From positions 248,001 to 312,000 of the forward strand of contig NZ_JACNYK010000002.1 in assembly GCF_014692505.1 (NCBI RefSeq): DNA of 64,000 nucleotides. Direction: 5' to 3'. The translations under genes and the position numbers were made by a program. This DNA comes from Sphingobacterium arenae. GTDB lineage: Bacteria; Bacteroidota; Bacteroidia; Sphingobacteriales; Sphingobacteriaceae. A model generated the notes under the pieces. It did no database searches. It was not told the DNA's origin and saw nothing but the letters and a program-made list of their open reading frames with translations. Below, piece after piece: positions 39,856 to 49,455 of this stretch; positions within the stretch are counted from its first letter, which is position 1, and every line of letters starts with the position of its first letter.

Positions 39856-39880
39856 AGCCGAAAGATTAAATCTTCCGGCT
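39856..39880 (-). terminator. Intrinsic terminator after susD 2
   Basis: On the minus strand AGCCGGAAGATT pairs with AATCTTTCGGCT (one mismatch) just after the susD 2 stop at 39902, followed by TTCTTCACTTTT. It separates SusCD 2 from the GH51 genes, so these may be partly uncoupled. Confidence 0.7.
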
Positions 39881-39901
39881 TTTCCGTCAAACGTATGCTT
39901 T

Positions 39902-41611
39902 TTATTTACTATATCCCGGATTCTGCGTCAACGGCTCTCCTTCCTTGTTATTCAGTTGAATTTCGCTCAACGGAATAGGAAGCAGAGCGTGGTAATCCTG
40001 AAAACCTGACGTAATCTTATTTGATGGCCCATCATCGCCATTCAATGCAATACGCTCTCTCAACTTTCCGGTACGCACCAACGTCATCCGGCGATTTTCT
40101 TCCGAAATCAGTTCTCTTGCGCGCTCATCGAGAATAAAGTCCAACGTGATATCCGCTGCACTTACCTGCCCCAGATTGGCATTGCCGCTTTCTTCGCGTG
40201 CCATTTTAAATGCCCGGTCGCGAAGTACATTGATATCATCAGCTGCTCCTCCGGTATTTCCTTGGCGTAATCTGGCTTCCGCACGTAAAAGATAGGTTTC
40301 TCCTAAGCGCATCACAGACCAGTCTTTCACCAGAGCATATCCAAAATCATCGGTTTCATCATATCCGCCCCATTTTGTTGGAAAAGGATACCATACCTCT
40401 AAACTATCCGTTTTGAAAGGAATGGCTTGATCACCCGTTTTAATAGTCACGTTTTGTACGCCCCCATCTTTCGCCACACGCCAACCATCGGCATCAATAC
40501 CTATCTCTGCTGAATAACCCGGTCGGTTGTAATTTACCGTTCTTCGGATATTGTAGTTACTGTTCCGAATATCTCCATCCAATCCTTGCCATACGGTGTA
40601 CTTCATAAAGTTACTCAAACGAAGACGTCCGTTTCCACGTCCGCCTAGCGAATCCGCATTGACCATTCCTTCCCATTTGTGGTAAGCAGGCTGCCAAACC
40701 CGGCGGTGCTGTGGATTATCAATGGTACCACCGTTTACTTCGCGGTTATATTCCAATTCAAATGTCCATATCGCTTCCGTATTGCCTTCGGAACGGCGCA
40801 TATTTCCCTGACGGAACATATCCCGGTAATAATCACCGCCTTCACCTAAATACTTTCCATAGCGTGCCTCAATCAATTTATATTGACCACCATCAATAAT
40901 GTCGGATGCCATTTGTTCAGCTTTCTCAAAATAGGAAGCATCACGCTCGCCCATACGAAGATAGGCTTCTGCAGCCAACTGTCTCGCTACATCTTTATTT
41001 ATCCGGCTTCCCGTACGTGTTTCTCCAACATTGGGTAGATTAGCTACCGCATAATCCAAGTCTTCCTCGATTACGATATCGACATCGGCTACCGAAGCTC
41101 TCGTGTAGTTAAAAGTAGGTACATCAATGGATTCGGTCAATAATGGAACATCTCCCCATAATGTAACGAGCGTATTATAAGCGTAGGCCCTGAAGAAACG
41201 CGCTTCCGCAGCTGCCGCCGGATTTTCGTCTCCCACCGAACTAATAATGGTATTGGCATTGTTGATAAACTGATACGAACGCTCCCAAAGGTAAGATACG
41301 CCTCCGTTTTCCGAATTGAGATCGGCATATTGATAAAAAGGATTCTCGACACCTTCCGTTGCTCCGGCACTGGTAATATCCATCCCTACTTGCCAACAGG
41401 ATAAAAATCCCTGTCTACCACTCCATCCCCACAATTGGGCATAAATATAATGAAGTCCTATTAATTGGTTCTCCACGATCGAAGGGTCGCCGGTTCCTGC
41501 TTCATAGTCAGAATAGGGCTTCTCATTCAAAAAACTATCACTACACGATGCTACCCCTAAAGAGATCAATGCAAGCACCGAGCATAATTTTGTATGTTTA
41601 TATATCTTCAT
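39902..41611 (-). CDS. SusD/RagB-family glycan-binding lipoprotein 2
   Basis: A 569-residue surface lipoprotein, with Cys23 in LISLGVASC. It has the family opening DSFLNEKPYSDYEAGTGDP, the helical segment AEARFFRAYAYNTLVTLWGD, and the C-terminal block MRLGETYLLRAEARLRQGN plus ARELISEENRRMTLVRTGK. It binds glycan next to SusC 2. The start is 9 nt after the susC 2 stop. The sequence is clearly different from SusD 1, suggesting a different ligand. Confidence 0.94.
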   Translation of the reverse strand: MKIYKHTKLCSVLALISLGVASCSDSFLNEKPYSDYEAGTGDPSIVENQLIGLHYIYAQLWGWSGRQGFLSCWQVGMDITSAGATEGVENPFYQYADLNSENGGVSYLWERSYQFINNANTIISSVGDENPAAAAEARFFRAYAYNTLVTLWGDVPLLTESIDVPTFNYTRASVADVDIVIEEDLDYAVANLPNVGETRTGSRINKDVARQLAAEAYLRMGERDASYFEKAEQMASDIIDGGQYKLIEARYGKYLGEGGDYYRDMFRQGNMRRSEGNTEAIWTFELEYNREVNGGTIDNPQHRRVWQPAYHKWEGMVNADSLGGRGNGRLRLSNFMKYTVWQGLDGDIRNSNYNIRRTVNYNRPGYSAEIGIDADGWRVAKDGGVQNVTIKTGDQAIPFKTDSLEVWYPFPTKWGGYDETDDFGYALVKDWSVMRLGETYLLRAEARLRQGNTGGAADDINVLRDRAFKMAREESGNANLGQVSAADITLDFILDERARELISEENRRMTLVRTGKLRERIALNGDDGPSNKITSGFQDYHALLPIPLSEIQLNNKEGEPLTQNPGYSK

Positions 41612-41620
41612 GACTTTATT

Positions 41621-44600
41621 TTAAAATGTAAGGTTTACTCCAAAAACGTAATTACGAACCATCGGATAGTTGGTATTGTCTCCGACATTATCCTGTGTAT
41701 GCCCTCTTGGGATATCCCTCGATTCGGGATCCCAACCCAACCAACTTGTCCAGGTATAGAGGTTTCTACCGCTAGCATAGAGCGTAACGCCCGATACACC
41801 TATTTTGCTAGCGATATCTGCTGGCATATTATAACTTAATGTTACATCTTTCAGCCGTGTAAAACTTGCACTCTTCGGAAAGCCATATCCATAGATGTTG
41901 GAGCGATTACTCAATGAACGCCATTCGTTGCTCTTATTTTCGGGTGTCCAATACCCTAAATCTGCCGGCGCACTACGTCTTCCCAATTCATCAGATGCAC
42001 CACCGATCTGCGGATTGTTGCGCATGGCTCCTTGAACCGTTTGAATAAACACGTTTAGCGAGAAGTCCTTATAGGTAAACGTATTCGTAATACCACCCGT
42101 CCATTTTGGAGCGGTTTGCCCTAAGATGCGGCGATCATCGTCGTTGATGAGACCGTCACCACTTAAGTCGGCCAATTTCACCGCGCCTGCTTCTGCCTGC
42201 TCATCCCATCCGTTATGTAGACCCGCTGCAATTTCGTCCTCTTGCCATATACCTACTTGGGTATAGTCATAAATCACGCCCACCGGGTGCCCGATAAACC
42301 AACGGTTTCCCAGATCGTCTTTCTTATCGCCGTATACATCCACAATTTTGTTTTTATTATGTGCAAACACTAACATCGACGACCAGCTAAAATTATCCTT
42401 AACAATATTCTTAGAATTTAAGGTCACATCGATACCGGTATTGGATACTTTCCCTAAGTTTGACCAAACATCCGCAAAACCTGTTATCCGAGGTAACCGT
42501 TGTAGGATCAACATATCTTGTGTATTGGTTTTATAAAATTCTACGGTACCACTTAGGCGATTTCCCCACAAACCAAAATCTACTCCGGTATTGAAACCTG
42601 CTGTTTTCTCCCAGCGTAAATCCTGATTACCCATTCGTACACGGTAGCGCAGTGCGGCATTTGATAGCGTGCCCAAAGCTAATGGATTGGAGTCCATCAA
42701 AGATAGTGTCTGATAAGGAGTTATGGCTTCATTTCCGGCAACACCATACGAAACACGTAGTTTCAAATTATCAATAACGTTTCTGGTGCTCTCCATAAAC
42801 CCTTCATTGTGCATGTTCCAAGCAACGGCACCTGAAGGAAAAACACCGTACTTATGGTTGTCGCCAAATACAGATGCGCCATCCCGACGCACCGTAAAGG
42901 TTAACATATACCGGCTATCGTAACTATAGTTCAACCGGCCCATCTGCGAAATTGAACGGTAAAGATCCGCTCTCGAAGATACTTTGTGCGTGGAAGCTGT
43001 ACCCAAACCTCCCCATTCTAATACATCGTTCGGGAAGATCTCCCCTACGGCTTCAGACTCCTGCCAGTATTTACTTCTTGCGGCATAAAGACCTGTAAAG
43101 TCGAAACGGTGCAGACCGATGTTTTTTTCATACGTCAAAATATTCTCCAGTGTGTAGGTCTGGCTTTCCGCATTGTGTATCCGTCCCCAACCATTTGCGT
43201 TATACACCGATAAACCGTGGTATTCGTTTGTGCGTTTCGGCACGTAAGAATAACCACCGTTAAACCGGTATTTTAATCCGGATAGTGGCTCCCATATATT
43301 GCCAAAATTCATTTCGGCGTAACCGTTTAACGACATATTAAACTCCCGCCGTTCTGGATTAGTAGTGGTATGTAGCAAGGGGTTTTCCCATAATTGCTCC
43401 GAATACATTGGCCACCGTGTCAATGTACCATCATCTTCATACATGCGCGCATACGGGCTCATTGCCAGGGCCTGTGTGAGGTTCGCACGTCCGCCATCTC
43501 GTTTATGGGCAGATATAAAAGCAGACGTACCGACGGTCAGGTACTTTGTTGGATCAAAATCTGTGTTGGCCCGGAAAGAGTAACGGTCGTAATCAAACCC
43601 TTTCACAATACCCTTTTGCCCAAAATAGTCGACCGACACATAATATTTCGCATTTTCGCTTCCACCAGATAAACCGACGTTATGATTTTGTATGGTTCCT
43701 GTTTGCATAACAGCATCCAACCAGTCTGTCGTTACACCATTTTGGTAATTATCATATTCATACTCATTGCGTACCGGACCACCGTTAAATAAACTTGTAT
43801 TGGTAATCCGCGCGTATTCGGCATATCTTGCCAATAGCTCTTCTGCTGATACGGGATCCAACATGTGGGATGGCTCCTCAACCCCGGCATAACCGCTATA
43901 CCGTATCGTCGGCGTTCCGGTCACCCCTCTTTTTGTGGTGATCAAAATCACACCATTAGAACCGTTCACACCATAGATTGCCACAGCGGAAGGGTCTTTC
44001 AGAATCTCCACCGATTCAATATCATTCGGGTTAATATCGTTAATAGAACCATCGGTTTTGGTTAATGGTATACCGTCTACTACAATATATGGCCCTGAAC
44101 CTGCGCTCATCGAATTAAGCCCCCGTACTTGGGTTGCCGGTGAATCGCCCGGAATAGAGGATGCTTGGCTAATATTGACGTTGGAAACAGCTCCTTGAAT
44201 GGCCTGCATTACATTCGTCACAGGAAGATTGGACAGACGTTCTTTTGGAACAGAAGCAACGGAACCAGTAATATCAGATCTCTTTTGCGAACCATATCCA
44301 ACCACCACCAATTCATCCAACACATGATCAGAAGAGATCAACTCAACCGTCATTGTGGTGGCTTTCTCGACAGCAACTTCTTTCGGATCATAGCCGATAA
44401 AACTAAAGACCAACGTTTGTCCTATAGAAGCTGAAATCGAAAATGATCCCGTAGCATCTGTTTGTGTACTGTTGGACGTTCCCTTCACCGCGACGGTGGC
44501 TCCTACAATTCCACTCCCTGTGCTGGCATCTTTTACGACACCATTCCGTGTCGTCTGTTGTGCGAAGCCAAATGCTACACACAGTATCGCACACAAAAGC

Positions 44601-44644
44601 AAAGAAAATGCTTTGTAATAATTTTTAGTAAATTGTTTCAACAT
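41621..44644 (-). CDS. SusC-family TonB-dependent outer-membrane transporter 2
   Basis: A 1007-residue transporter with signal peptide ending FGFAQQ. A carboxypeptidase-regulatory-like domain (NGVVKDASTGSGIVGATVAV) precedes LDELVVVGYGSQKRSDITG at the plug start. Plug motifs GPYIVVDGIPL, DIESVEILKDPSAVAIYGVN and NGVILITTKRG are present, and the chain ends YVFGVNLTF. It would import oligosaccharides with SusD 2. A TAnnTTTG element and an inverted repeat lie in the 348-nt upstream region. No hybrid regulator or anti-sigma factor gene adjoins it; the nearest sensors are more than 24 kb away. Confidence 0.95.
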   Translation of the reverse strand: MLKQFTKNYYKAFSLLLCAILCVAFGFAQQTTRNGVVKDASTGSGIVGATVAVKGTSNSTQTDATGSFSISASIGQTLVFSFIGYDPKEVAVEKATTMTVELISSDHVLDELVVVGYGSQKRSDITGSVASVPKERLSNLPVTNVMQAIQGAVSNVNISQASSIPGDSPATQVRGLNSMSAGSGPYIVVDGIPLTKTDGSINDINPNDIESVEILKDPSAVAIYGVNGSNGVILITTKRGVTGTPTIRYSGYAGVEEPSHMLDPVSAEELLARYAEYARITNTSLFNGGPVRNEYEYDNYQNGVTTDWLDAVMQTGTIQNHNVGLSGGSENAKYYVSVDYFGQKGIVKGFDYDRYSFRANTDFDPTKYLTVGTSAFISAHKRDGGRANLTQALAMSPYARMYEDDGTLTRWPMYSEQLWENPLLHTTTNPERREFNMSLNGYAEMNFGNIWEPLSGLKYRFNGGYSYVPKRTNEYHGLSVYNANGWGRIHNAESQTYTLENILTYEKNIGLHRFDFTGLYAARSKYWQESEAVGEIFPNDVLEWGGLGTASTHKVSSRADLYRSISQMGRLNYSYDSRYMLTFTVRRDGASVFGDNHKYGVFPSGAVAWNMHNEGFMESTRNVIDNLKLRVSYGVAGNEAITPYQTLSLMDSNPLALGTLSNAALRYRVRMGNQDLRWEKTAGFNTGVDFGLWGNRLSGTVEFYKTNTQDMLILQRLPRITGFADVWSNLGKVSNTGIDVTLNSKNIVKDNFSWSSMLVFAHNKNKIVDVYGDKKDDLGNRWFIGHPVGVIYDYTQVGIWQEDEIAAGLHNGWDEQAEAGAVKLADLSGDGLINDDDRRILGQTAPKWTGGITNTFTYKDFSLNVFIQTVQGAMRNNPQIGGASDELGRRSAPADLGYWTPENKSNEWRSLSNRSNIYGYGFPKSASFTRLKDVTLSYNMPADIASKIGVSGVTLYASGRNLYTWTSWLGWDPESRDIPRGHTQDNVGDNTNYPMVRNYVFGVNLTF

Positions 44645-44838
44645 CGTTTTTTATAGTTAGTAAATTTGGTTAACATCATGTTTTGTCTGACTAACATCAC
44701 TAATCAGCTTTCTTAATTTCCTCTCGTAGTTCAAATTGGATACATATCATTCCGTTTAATGTTTAAAAATGGTTAACTCATATTTTTAGCGTCGTGTTAC
44801 GACTTTTCCGCAGAGTTAGTTTTATCATATTTCTGTTA

Positions 44839-44846
44839 CAAACATA
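44839..44846 (-). promoter_or_regulatory. -7 element (TATGTTTG) upstream of susC 2
   Basis: The minus strand reads TATGTTTG, a full match to TAnnTTTG. It would give a leader of about 190 nt before the susC 2 ATG. A TTTG at the normal -33 spacing is missing, as might be expected of an activator-dependent promoter. Confidence 0.45.
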
Positions 44847-44930
44847 ATGTCGTAACAAATTCACGAGGTTGGATTATCGTTCAAAAGTGTTTAAAATGGA
44901 TGCAGGAAGGATATTTTTTCGTGGAGCAAT

Positions 44931-44955
44931 AAAAAACCTCGTATTAACGAGGTTT
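44931..44955 (-). terminator. Intrinsic terminator after msrA
   Basis: AAACCTCGT (44934-44942) pairs with ACGAGGTTT (44947-44955) around ATTA. On the minus strand it is followed by a T-run, as expected for the end of msrA. Confidence 0.85.
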
Positions 44956-44992
44956 AGTAAAGTCTTTTATAAAACGAAGGGGTGTATATATT

Positions 44993-45505
44993 TTACATAT
45001 ATTCTTTCAAAAACTTGTGTAGTTTAGGGGCGATAACCGCAGCACAATATGGATTACCCGGATTTTGATTAAAATAATCGTGGTGGTAATCTTCCGCCTC
45101 CCAAAACGTGACCGCCGGCTCTACTGTCGTTACTATCGGGTCAGCGAAAATAGCTTGTTTGTCTAATTCCTCGATAAAGCGCTCAGTCGCTTCTTTCTGT
45201 GTTTCGTCATGATAAAAAACAACGGAACGGTACTGTGTGCCCACATCATTTCCCTGTCTGTTTAATGTTGTGGGGTCATGCGTCTTAAAAAATACTTTTA
45301 ATAAGGCGTTAAAATCTACTTTAGTTTCATCAAAATCCAGTTGTATAACTTCAACATGGTCTGAATCACCATTGCAGACTTCTTTATACGTTGGGTTATC
45401 GGTTTTTCCTCCCATGTAACCGGGTAAAACACTACGAATTCCTTCAATGTTTTGGAATATCACTTCGGTACACCAAAAACATCCTCCTCCAAATGTTGCT
45501 TTCAT
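44993..45505 (-). CDS. msrA: Peptide-methionine (S)-S-oxide reductase MsrA
   Basis: A 170-residue cytoplasmic protein with the family active site FGGGCFWCTEVIF (catalytic Cys9). GYMGGKTDNPTYKEVCNGD, DPTTLNRQGNDVGTQYRS and FWEAEDYHHDYF are standard MsrA blocks. It repairs methionine sulfoxide residues using thioredoxin. It is a single gene with its own terminator. A perfect palindrome, TAACGTACGTTA, lies 27 nt upstream of the start, and a TAnnTTTG-like element on the minus strand is at 45583-45590. Confidence 0.96.
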   Translation of the reverse strand: MKATFGGGCFWCTEVIFQNIEGIRSVLPGYMGGKTDNPTYKEVCNGDSDHVEVIQLDFDETKVDFNALLKVFFKTHDPTTLNRQGNDVGTQYRSVVFYHDETQKEATERFIEELDKQAIFADPIVTTVEPAVTFWEAEDYHHDYFNQNPGNPYCAAVIAPKLHKFLKEYM

Positions 45506-45532
45506 TTCACTAAATTATCTTCCACAAATTTC

Positions 45533-45544
45533 TAACGTACGTTA
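45533..45544. promoter_or_regulatory. 12-bp perfect palindrome upstream of msrA
   Basis: TAACGTACGTTA reads the same on both strands. It lies between the msrA start and the -7-like element TATTTTTG (minus, 45583-45590), so it is in the msrA leader and could be an operator. Confidence 0.35.
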
Positions 45545-45653
45545 AAAAATAAAATTAATCTATCTCATTAACACTCGTAATACAAAAATACAAAAAATTA
45601 TTCCAGCTTTAATTCAATCCCATTTGCTTATATTCGTATTGACCATAATAAAG

Positions 45654-46667
45654 ATGATGCACTGTTTATATAAAATATTATATCTAACGTTCTTCACCCT
45701 ATGCACGATGGGTTCTCTAGCACAAGTAGATTCGTCCGTACACAATCTTGACTATGGTATAGTGAACCTATCCGTTGCTAATCTACGGACAAAGCCTTCC
45801 CATACCGCAGAAATGGCAACCCAGCTCCTTATGGGGACACAGATAGATATTCTTCAAAAGCACGGAGGCAATTATCGCGTCCGTACGCCAGAAGGCTACA
45901 TCGCCTGGATCCCCGCTTCGTCAATCGTTCCAATGCACAAAGCCGAAATAAAGAAATGGAATAAAAAAAATAAAATCATATACACCACGGAATTTGGAAA
46001 ATCTTTTTCCAGACCCCATACGTCTAGTCAACGTGTTTCCGACTTGGTATATGGCAATATTCTATCATTGCAAGATGAAGACCAAAGTTTTTATGAGGTT
46101 GCCTATCCCGATAATCGAATAGCTTATATACCCAAAGAAGAAGCTATGTTACTGACCGCTTGGATGACAACACGTTCCGCGACCGCAGAACAAATCCTCA
46201 CTAGCGCCAAATCAATGCTCGGTTTACCCTATTTGTGGGGAGGAACTTCTGTAAAAGGCGTTGACTGTAGTGGTTTTACTAAAATGTCTTTCTTTATGAA
46301 TGGTTACATTATCCCGAGAGACGCCTCGCAACAAGTGTTGGCCGGAGATAGAATTGAGATCTTGGACGATAAGAAAAATTTTTCTTCAGAAAAAGCATTA
46401 AGGAATCTCCAGCCCGCCGATTTATTATTCTTTGCTGCCGATAAGAATAATAAATCGAATGCTCGTGTAACACATGTTGCTATCTATATTGGCAAGGGTG
46501 AATTTATTCATGCGGCGGGAACAGTAAAAATCAACAGTCTACTTAAGGATGCTGTAAATTATGATGCTGTGCAGGCTCGCACTATTGTTGCCGCACGTCG
46601 TTACATTGACGCTAACGATGTCGCTATTCAAAAAATTGACGAAAACCCGTATTACAATAAAAATTAA
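45654..46667 (+). CDS. NlpC/P60 endopeptidase with SH3 domains (murein peptide hydrolase)
   Basis: About 337 residues. I use ATG 45654 because the longer frame begins only with TTG. The signal peptide ends TMGSLAQ. Two bacterial SH3 domains (VANLRTKPSHTAEM and a second near EFGKSFSRPHTSSQR) precede the NlpC/P60 domain. GGTSVKGVDCSGFTKMS has catalytic Cys205, THVAIYIGKG His274, and EFIHAAG His286. Such enzymes (YkfC type) cut the gamma-D-Glu-diamino acid bond of cell-wall peptides. The product L-Ala-D-Glu is the substrate of the epimerase that starts 5 nt downstream, so the pair recycles murein peptides. Confidence 0.88.
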   Translation: MMHCLYKILYLTFFTLCTMGSLAQVDSSVHNLDYGIVNLSVANLRTKPSHTAEMATQLLMGTQIDILQKHGGNYRVRTPEGYIAWIPASSIVPMHKAEIKKWNKKNKIIYTTEFGKSFSRPHTSSQRVSDLVYGNILSLQDEDQSFYEVAYPDNRIAYIPKEEAMLLTAWMTTRSATAEQILTSAKSMLGLPYLWGGTSVKGVDCSGFTKMSFFMNGYIIPRDASQQVLAGDRIEILDDKKNFSSEKALRNLQPADLLFFAADKNNKSNARVTHVAIYIGKGEFIHAAGTVKINSLLKDAVNYDAVQARTIVAARRYIDANDVAIQKIDENPYYNKN

Positions 46668-46672
46668 CATCT

Positions 46673-47746
46673 ATGTCTACAAAAGAAAGTTGGACAATAA
46701 AGAAGACAGGTAAATTTATACTACGTTTCAGACCTTATATGCTAGAAATGAAACACGTATTTACAGTTGCCTCTTTTAGTCGTACGACTACGCCTGTGGT
46801 TTTAACCAAACTTGAATACGATGGTGTTGTTGGTTATGGCGAAGCCAGTATGCCGCCTTATCTTGGTGAATCACAGGAAAGTGTCATCGATTTCTTAAAC
46901 AAAGTCGATTTATCTGCATTCAATTCTCCATTTGAGACGGAGGAAATGTTACATTATATAGATACTCTTCAAGAAAAGAATACTGCTGCCAAAGCGTCTA
47001 TCGATATTGCTCTACACGATTTATTAGGAAAACTCATGGGGCAGCCGATTTACAAAATATGGGGATTAAACCGAAACCTTATTCCACCGACGTCTTTTAC
47101 TATCGGAATTGATACAGAAGATATCATACGTAAAAAAGTAGCCGAAGCGCACCAATTCAAGATATTGAAAGTCAAGCTTGGATTAGATACGGATAAAATG
47201 ATGATCAATACCATTCGATCCATAACAGATATCCCTCTATGTGCCGACGTCAATCAAGGTTGGAAAAACAAAGAACAGGCGCTAGAGATGACGTATTGGC
47301 TTGCCGAGCAAAATGTGGTCTTTCTGGAACAACCCATGCCCAAAGGACAAATAGATGATATGGCCTGGCTAACCGATCGTTCGCCAATTCCAACAATTGC
47401 AGATGAAGGATGTCAACGCTATAGCGATGTTATTGGTTTAAAAGATGTTTATACAGGCATAAACATTAAGCTGATGAAATGTACAGGCTTACGCGAAGCC
47501 AAGAAAATGGCCGAACTCGCTAGTGCTTTGGGTATGAAAGTAATGCTAGGCTGTATGACGGAAACATCCTGTGCTATTTCAGCAGCTGCACAGTTGGCTC
47601 CAATTGTTGATTGGGTCGATCTCGACGGTGCTCTCTTAATCAACAATGATGTTTATGAGGGCATGAAAGTATTGGATGGTGAATGCCAATTGCCTGATCG
47701 TCCGGGTATTGGCATCCAACCTCTATTACCAATACATAATATATAG
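46673..47746 (+). CDS. L-Ala-D/L-Glu epimerase (dipeptide epimerase)
   Basis: A 357-residue cytosolic enolase-superfamily enzyme. The barrel residues match those of characterised L-Ala-D/L-Glu epimerases: KVKLG (Lys166/Lys168), CADVNQGW (Asp192), FLEQPMP (Glu219), IADEGCQ (Asp244) and a later Lys in INIKLMKC. It converts L-Ala-D-Glu from cell-wall turnover to L-Ala-L-Glu for peptidase use. The gene follows the NlpC/P60 enzyme by 5 nt. Its last 21 nt overlap the end of the convergent symporter gene. Confidence 0.92.
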   Translation: MSTKESWTIKKTGKFILRFRPYMLEMKHVFTVASFSRTTTPVVLTKLEYDGVVGYGEASMPPYLGESQESVIDFLNKVDLSAFNSPFETEEMLHYIDTLQEKNTAAKASIDIALHDLLGKLMGQPIYKIWGLNRNLIPPTSFTIGIDTEDIIRKKVAEAHQFKILKVKLGLDTDKMMINTIRSITDIPLCADVNQGWKNKEQALEMTYWLAEQNVVFLEQPMPKGQIDDMAWLTDRSPIPTIADEGCQRYSDVIGLKDVYTGINIKLMKCTGLREAKKMAELASALGMKVMLGCMTETSCAISAAAQLAPIVDWVDLDGALLINNDVYEGMKVLDGECQLPDRPGIGIQPLLPIHNI

Positions 47747-49408
47747 CGCGGCAGTAACCAAGGTCACCAAGAGTGCACCCACGACGAAGCCAGGATGTGC
47801 TTTGAACATCTTGGTATCCACTTCCAATCCATTGGGTACAACACCTTTCGCGTTTTCTATTTTACTAATGAGATACATACCGATGATACAAATGACAAAT
47901 ACAAATCCCATACGATCAAGGAAAGGAATCTCGTATAAACCACTTGCGGGGTTTACCACGGCAAAACCCGTTGAATGCAAAAAAGATAGGTCTGCAAAAT
48001 TCGGCAGAAACTTAAAAAAGACGGATAACAGGAATCCACCTATTGTTGCAAACAATGCCGCATTGGAAGTGGTTTTCTTCCAAAAGAAGCCCAGAATAAA
48101 CATGGCAAAAATACCTGGCGATACGAAACCCGTATATTCTTGGATATACTGAAAGCCTCCTTTTTTATCGATACCTAAATGAGGTGCAATAAGTACCGCA
48201 AGAATCATCGACACAATAATGGTAATCTTACCTGTATTAACCAATTGTCTTTCAGAAGCCGACTTGTTGAAAACTTTCTGATAAATATCAAGCGAGAATA
48301 TCGTCGCTACACTGTTTGCCTTTCCGGCCAACGAAGCTACTACCGCAGCGGTTAATGCCGCAAATGATAGACCTTTCAAACCTGATGGCAATAGGTTTAA
48401 CAATACAGGATAGGCTCGATCTGGATTCAATTCTCCTCCTTGCAACATCTCCGTTTGAAAATGTCCATCTTTCCACAATACATAAGCAGCAATCCCAGGG
48501 AGCACGACGATAACGGGCATTAACAATTTCAAGAAAGCAGCAAACAAGATTCCGTTACGCGCCGTCTTTAAATCAGCGCCTAACGCTCGTTGCGTAATGT
48601 ACTGATTACATCCCCAGTAATTAAGGTTTACAATCCACATACCTCCAATCAACACCGACAATCCCGGTAAGTCCAGGTAATTTTCATTGTCTTTCGCTAA
48701 AATCATCTGAAAATGTTCGGAAGCTTTATCCGTCATAATCGCATAACCATTCAAAATACCTTCTCCTCCATAATTTTCAGACACAAGGCTTAATGCGAGG
48801 TATGTCGTTGCCAAACCTCCCAAGATCAAGAAAAAGACTTGAATAACATCCGTATATCCAATCACTTTCATCCCACCCAAGGTGATAATAACCGCGAACA
48901 CCGCAATGGCATACATGCAAAATTCCAGACTAAACCCCGATATACTACTAACGGCTAATGCCCCTAAATACAAAATCGACGTTAAATTGACCACTACATA
49001 TAACGCCAGCCAGAAAACAGCCATAATCATTGCCACCGTTCCGTTATAGCGTTTATTTAAAAACTGCGGCATGGTGAAGATTTTATTCTTTAGATAAACA
49101 GGTATAAAGAACACGGCTACAATGATTAACGTAATTGCAGCCATCCATTCATACGTCGCAATTGCAAGTCCCATTTTAAAACCGGAACCGCTCATACCAA
49201 TGAACTGTTCTGCTGAAATGTTAGAAGCAATTAACGATGCACCAATAGCCCACCATGTGAGTGAACCCTCTGCAAGAAAATAATCTTTAGAGTCTCCTCC
49301 GGCTACCTTTGATCTTTTTTTGTTATAGACCCAGATACCATATGTGGCAACGATTACAAAGTACACGAGGAAAACTAAATAGTCGGGAGTTGATAATATA
49401 TTATTCAT
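47726..49408 (-). CDS. Sodium/solute symporter (SSS family), probable xylose transporter
   Basis: A 560-residue inner-membrane protein with about 14 helices. SLIASNISAEQFIGMSGSGF and GMWIVNLNYWGCNQYITQRA are signatures of Na+/sugar symporters of the vSGLT type. It is the last gene of the xylB-xylA-symporter operon, 47 nt after xylA, so D-xylose is the best substrate guess; other sugars cannot be excluded. Its end overlaps the dipeptide epimerase gene (47726-47746). Confidence 0.88.
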   Translation of the reverse strand: MNNILSTPDYLVFLVYFVIVATYGIWVYNKKRSKVAGGDSKDYFLAEGSLTWWAIGASLIASNISAEQFIGMSGSGFKMGLAIATYEWMAAITLIIVAVFFIPVYLKNKIFTMPQFLNKRYNGTVAMIMAVFWLALYVVVNLTSILYLGALAVSSISGFSLEFCMYAIAVFAVIITLGGMKVIGYTDVIQVFFLILGGLATTYLALSLVSENYGGEGILNGYAIMTDKASEHFQMILAKDNENYLDLPGLSVLIGGMWIVNLNYWGCNQYITQRALGADLKTARNGILFAAFLKLLMPVIVVLPGIAAYVLWKDGHFQTEMLQGGELNPDRAYPVLLNLLPSGLKGLSFAALTAAVVASLAGKANSVATIFSLDIYQKVFNKSASERQLVNTGKITIIVSMILAVLIAPHLGIDKKGGFQYIQEYTGFVSPGIFAMFILGFFWKKTTSNAALFATIGGFLLSVFFKFLPNFADLSFLHSTGFAVVNPASGLYEIPFLDRMGFVFVICIIGMYLISKIENAKGVVPNGLEVDTKMFKAHPGFVVGALLVTLVTAALYIMYW

Positions 49409-49455
49409 GTGGTTTATTTGATCTCGGCGGCTAAGGTAACAAAAGAATTTAAAAA

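Larger units (their letters stand above)
44645..44992. promoter_or_regulatory. Intergenic region upstream of susC 2
   Basis: A 348-nt AT-rich region without a gene. It holds the msrA terminator (44931-44955), a -7 element on the minus strand (44839-44846), and a 9-bp inverted repeat, TGTTACGAC (44795-44803) and GTCGTAACA (44849-44857), bracketing that element. A third TGTTAC lies at 44834-44839. This looks like a regulator site. Confidence 0.5.
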
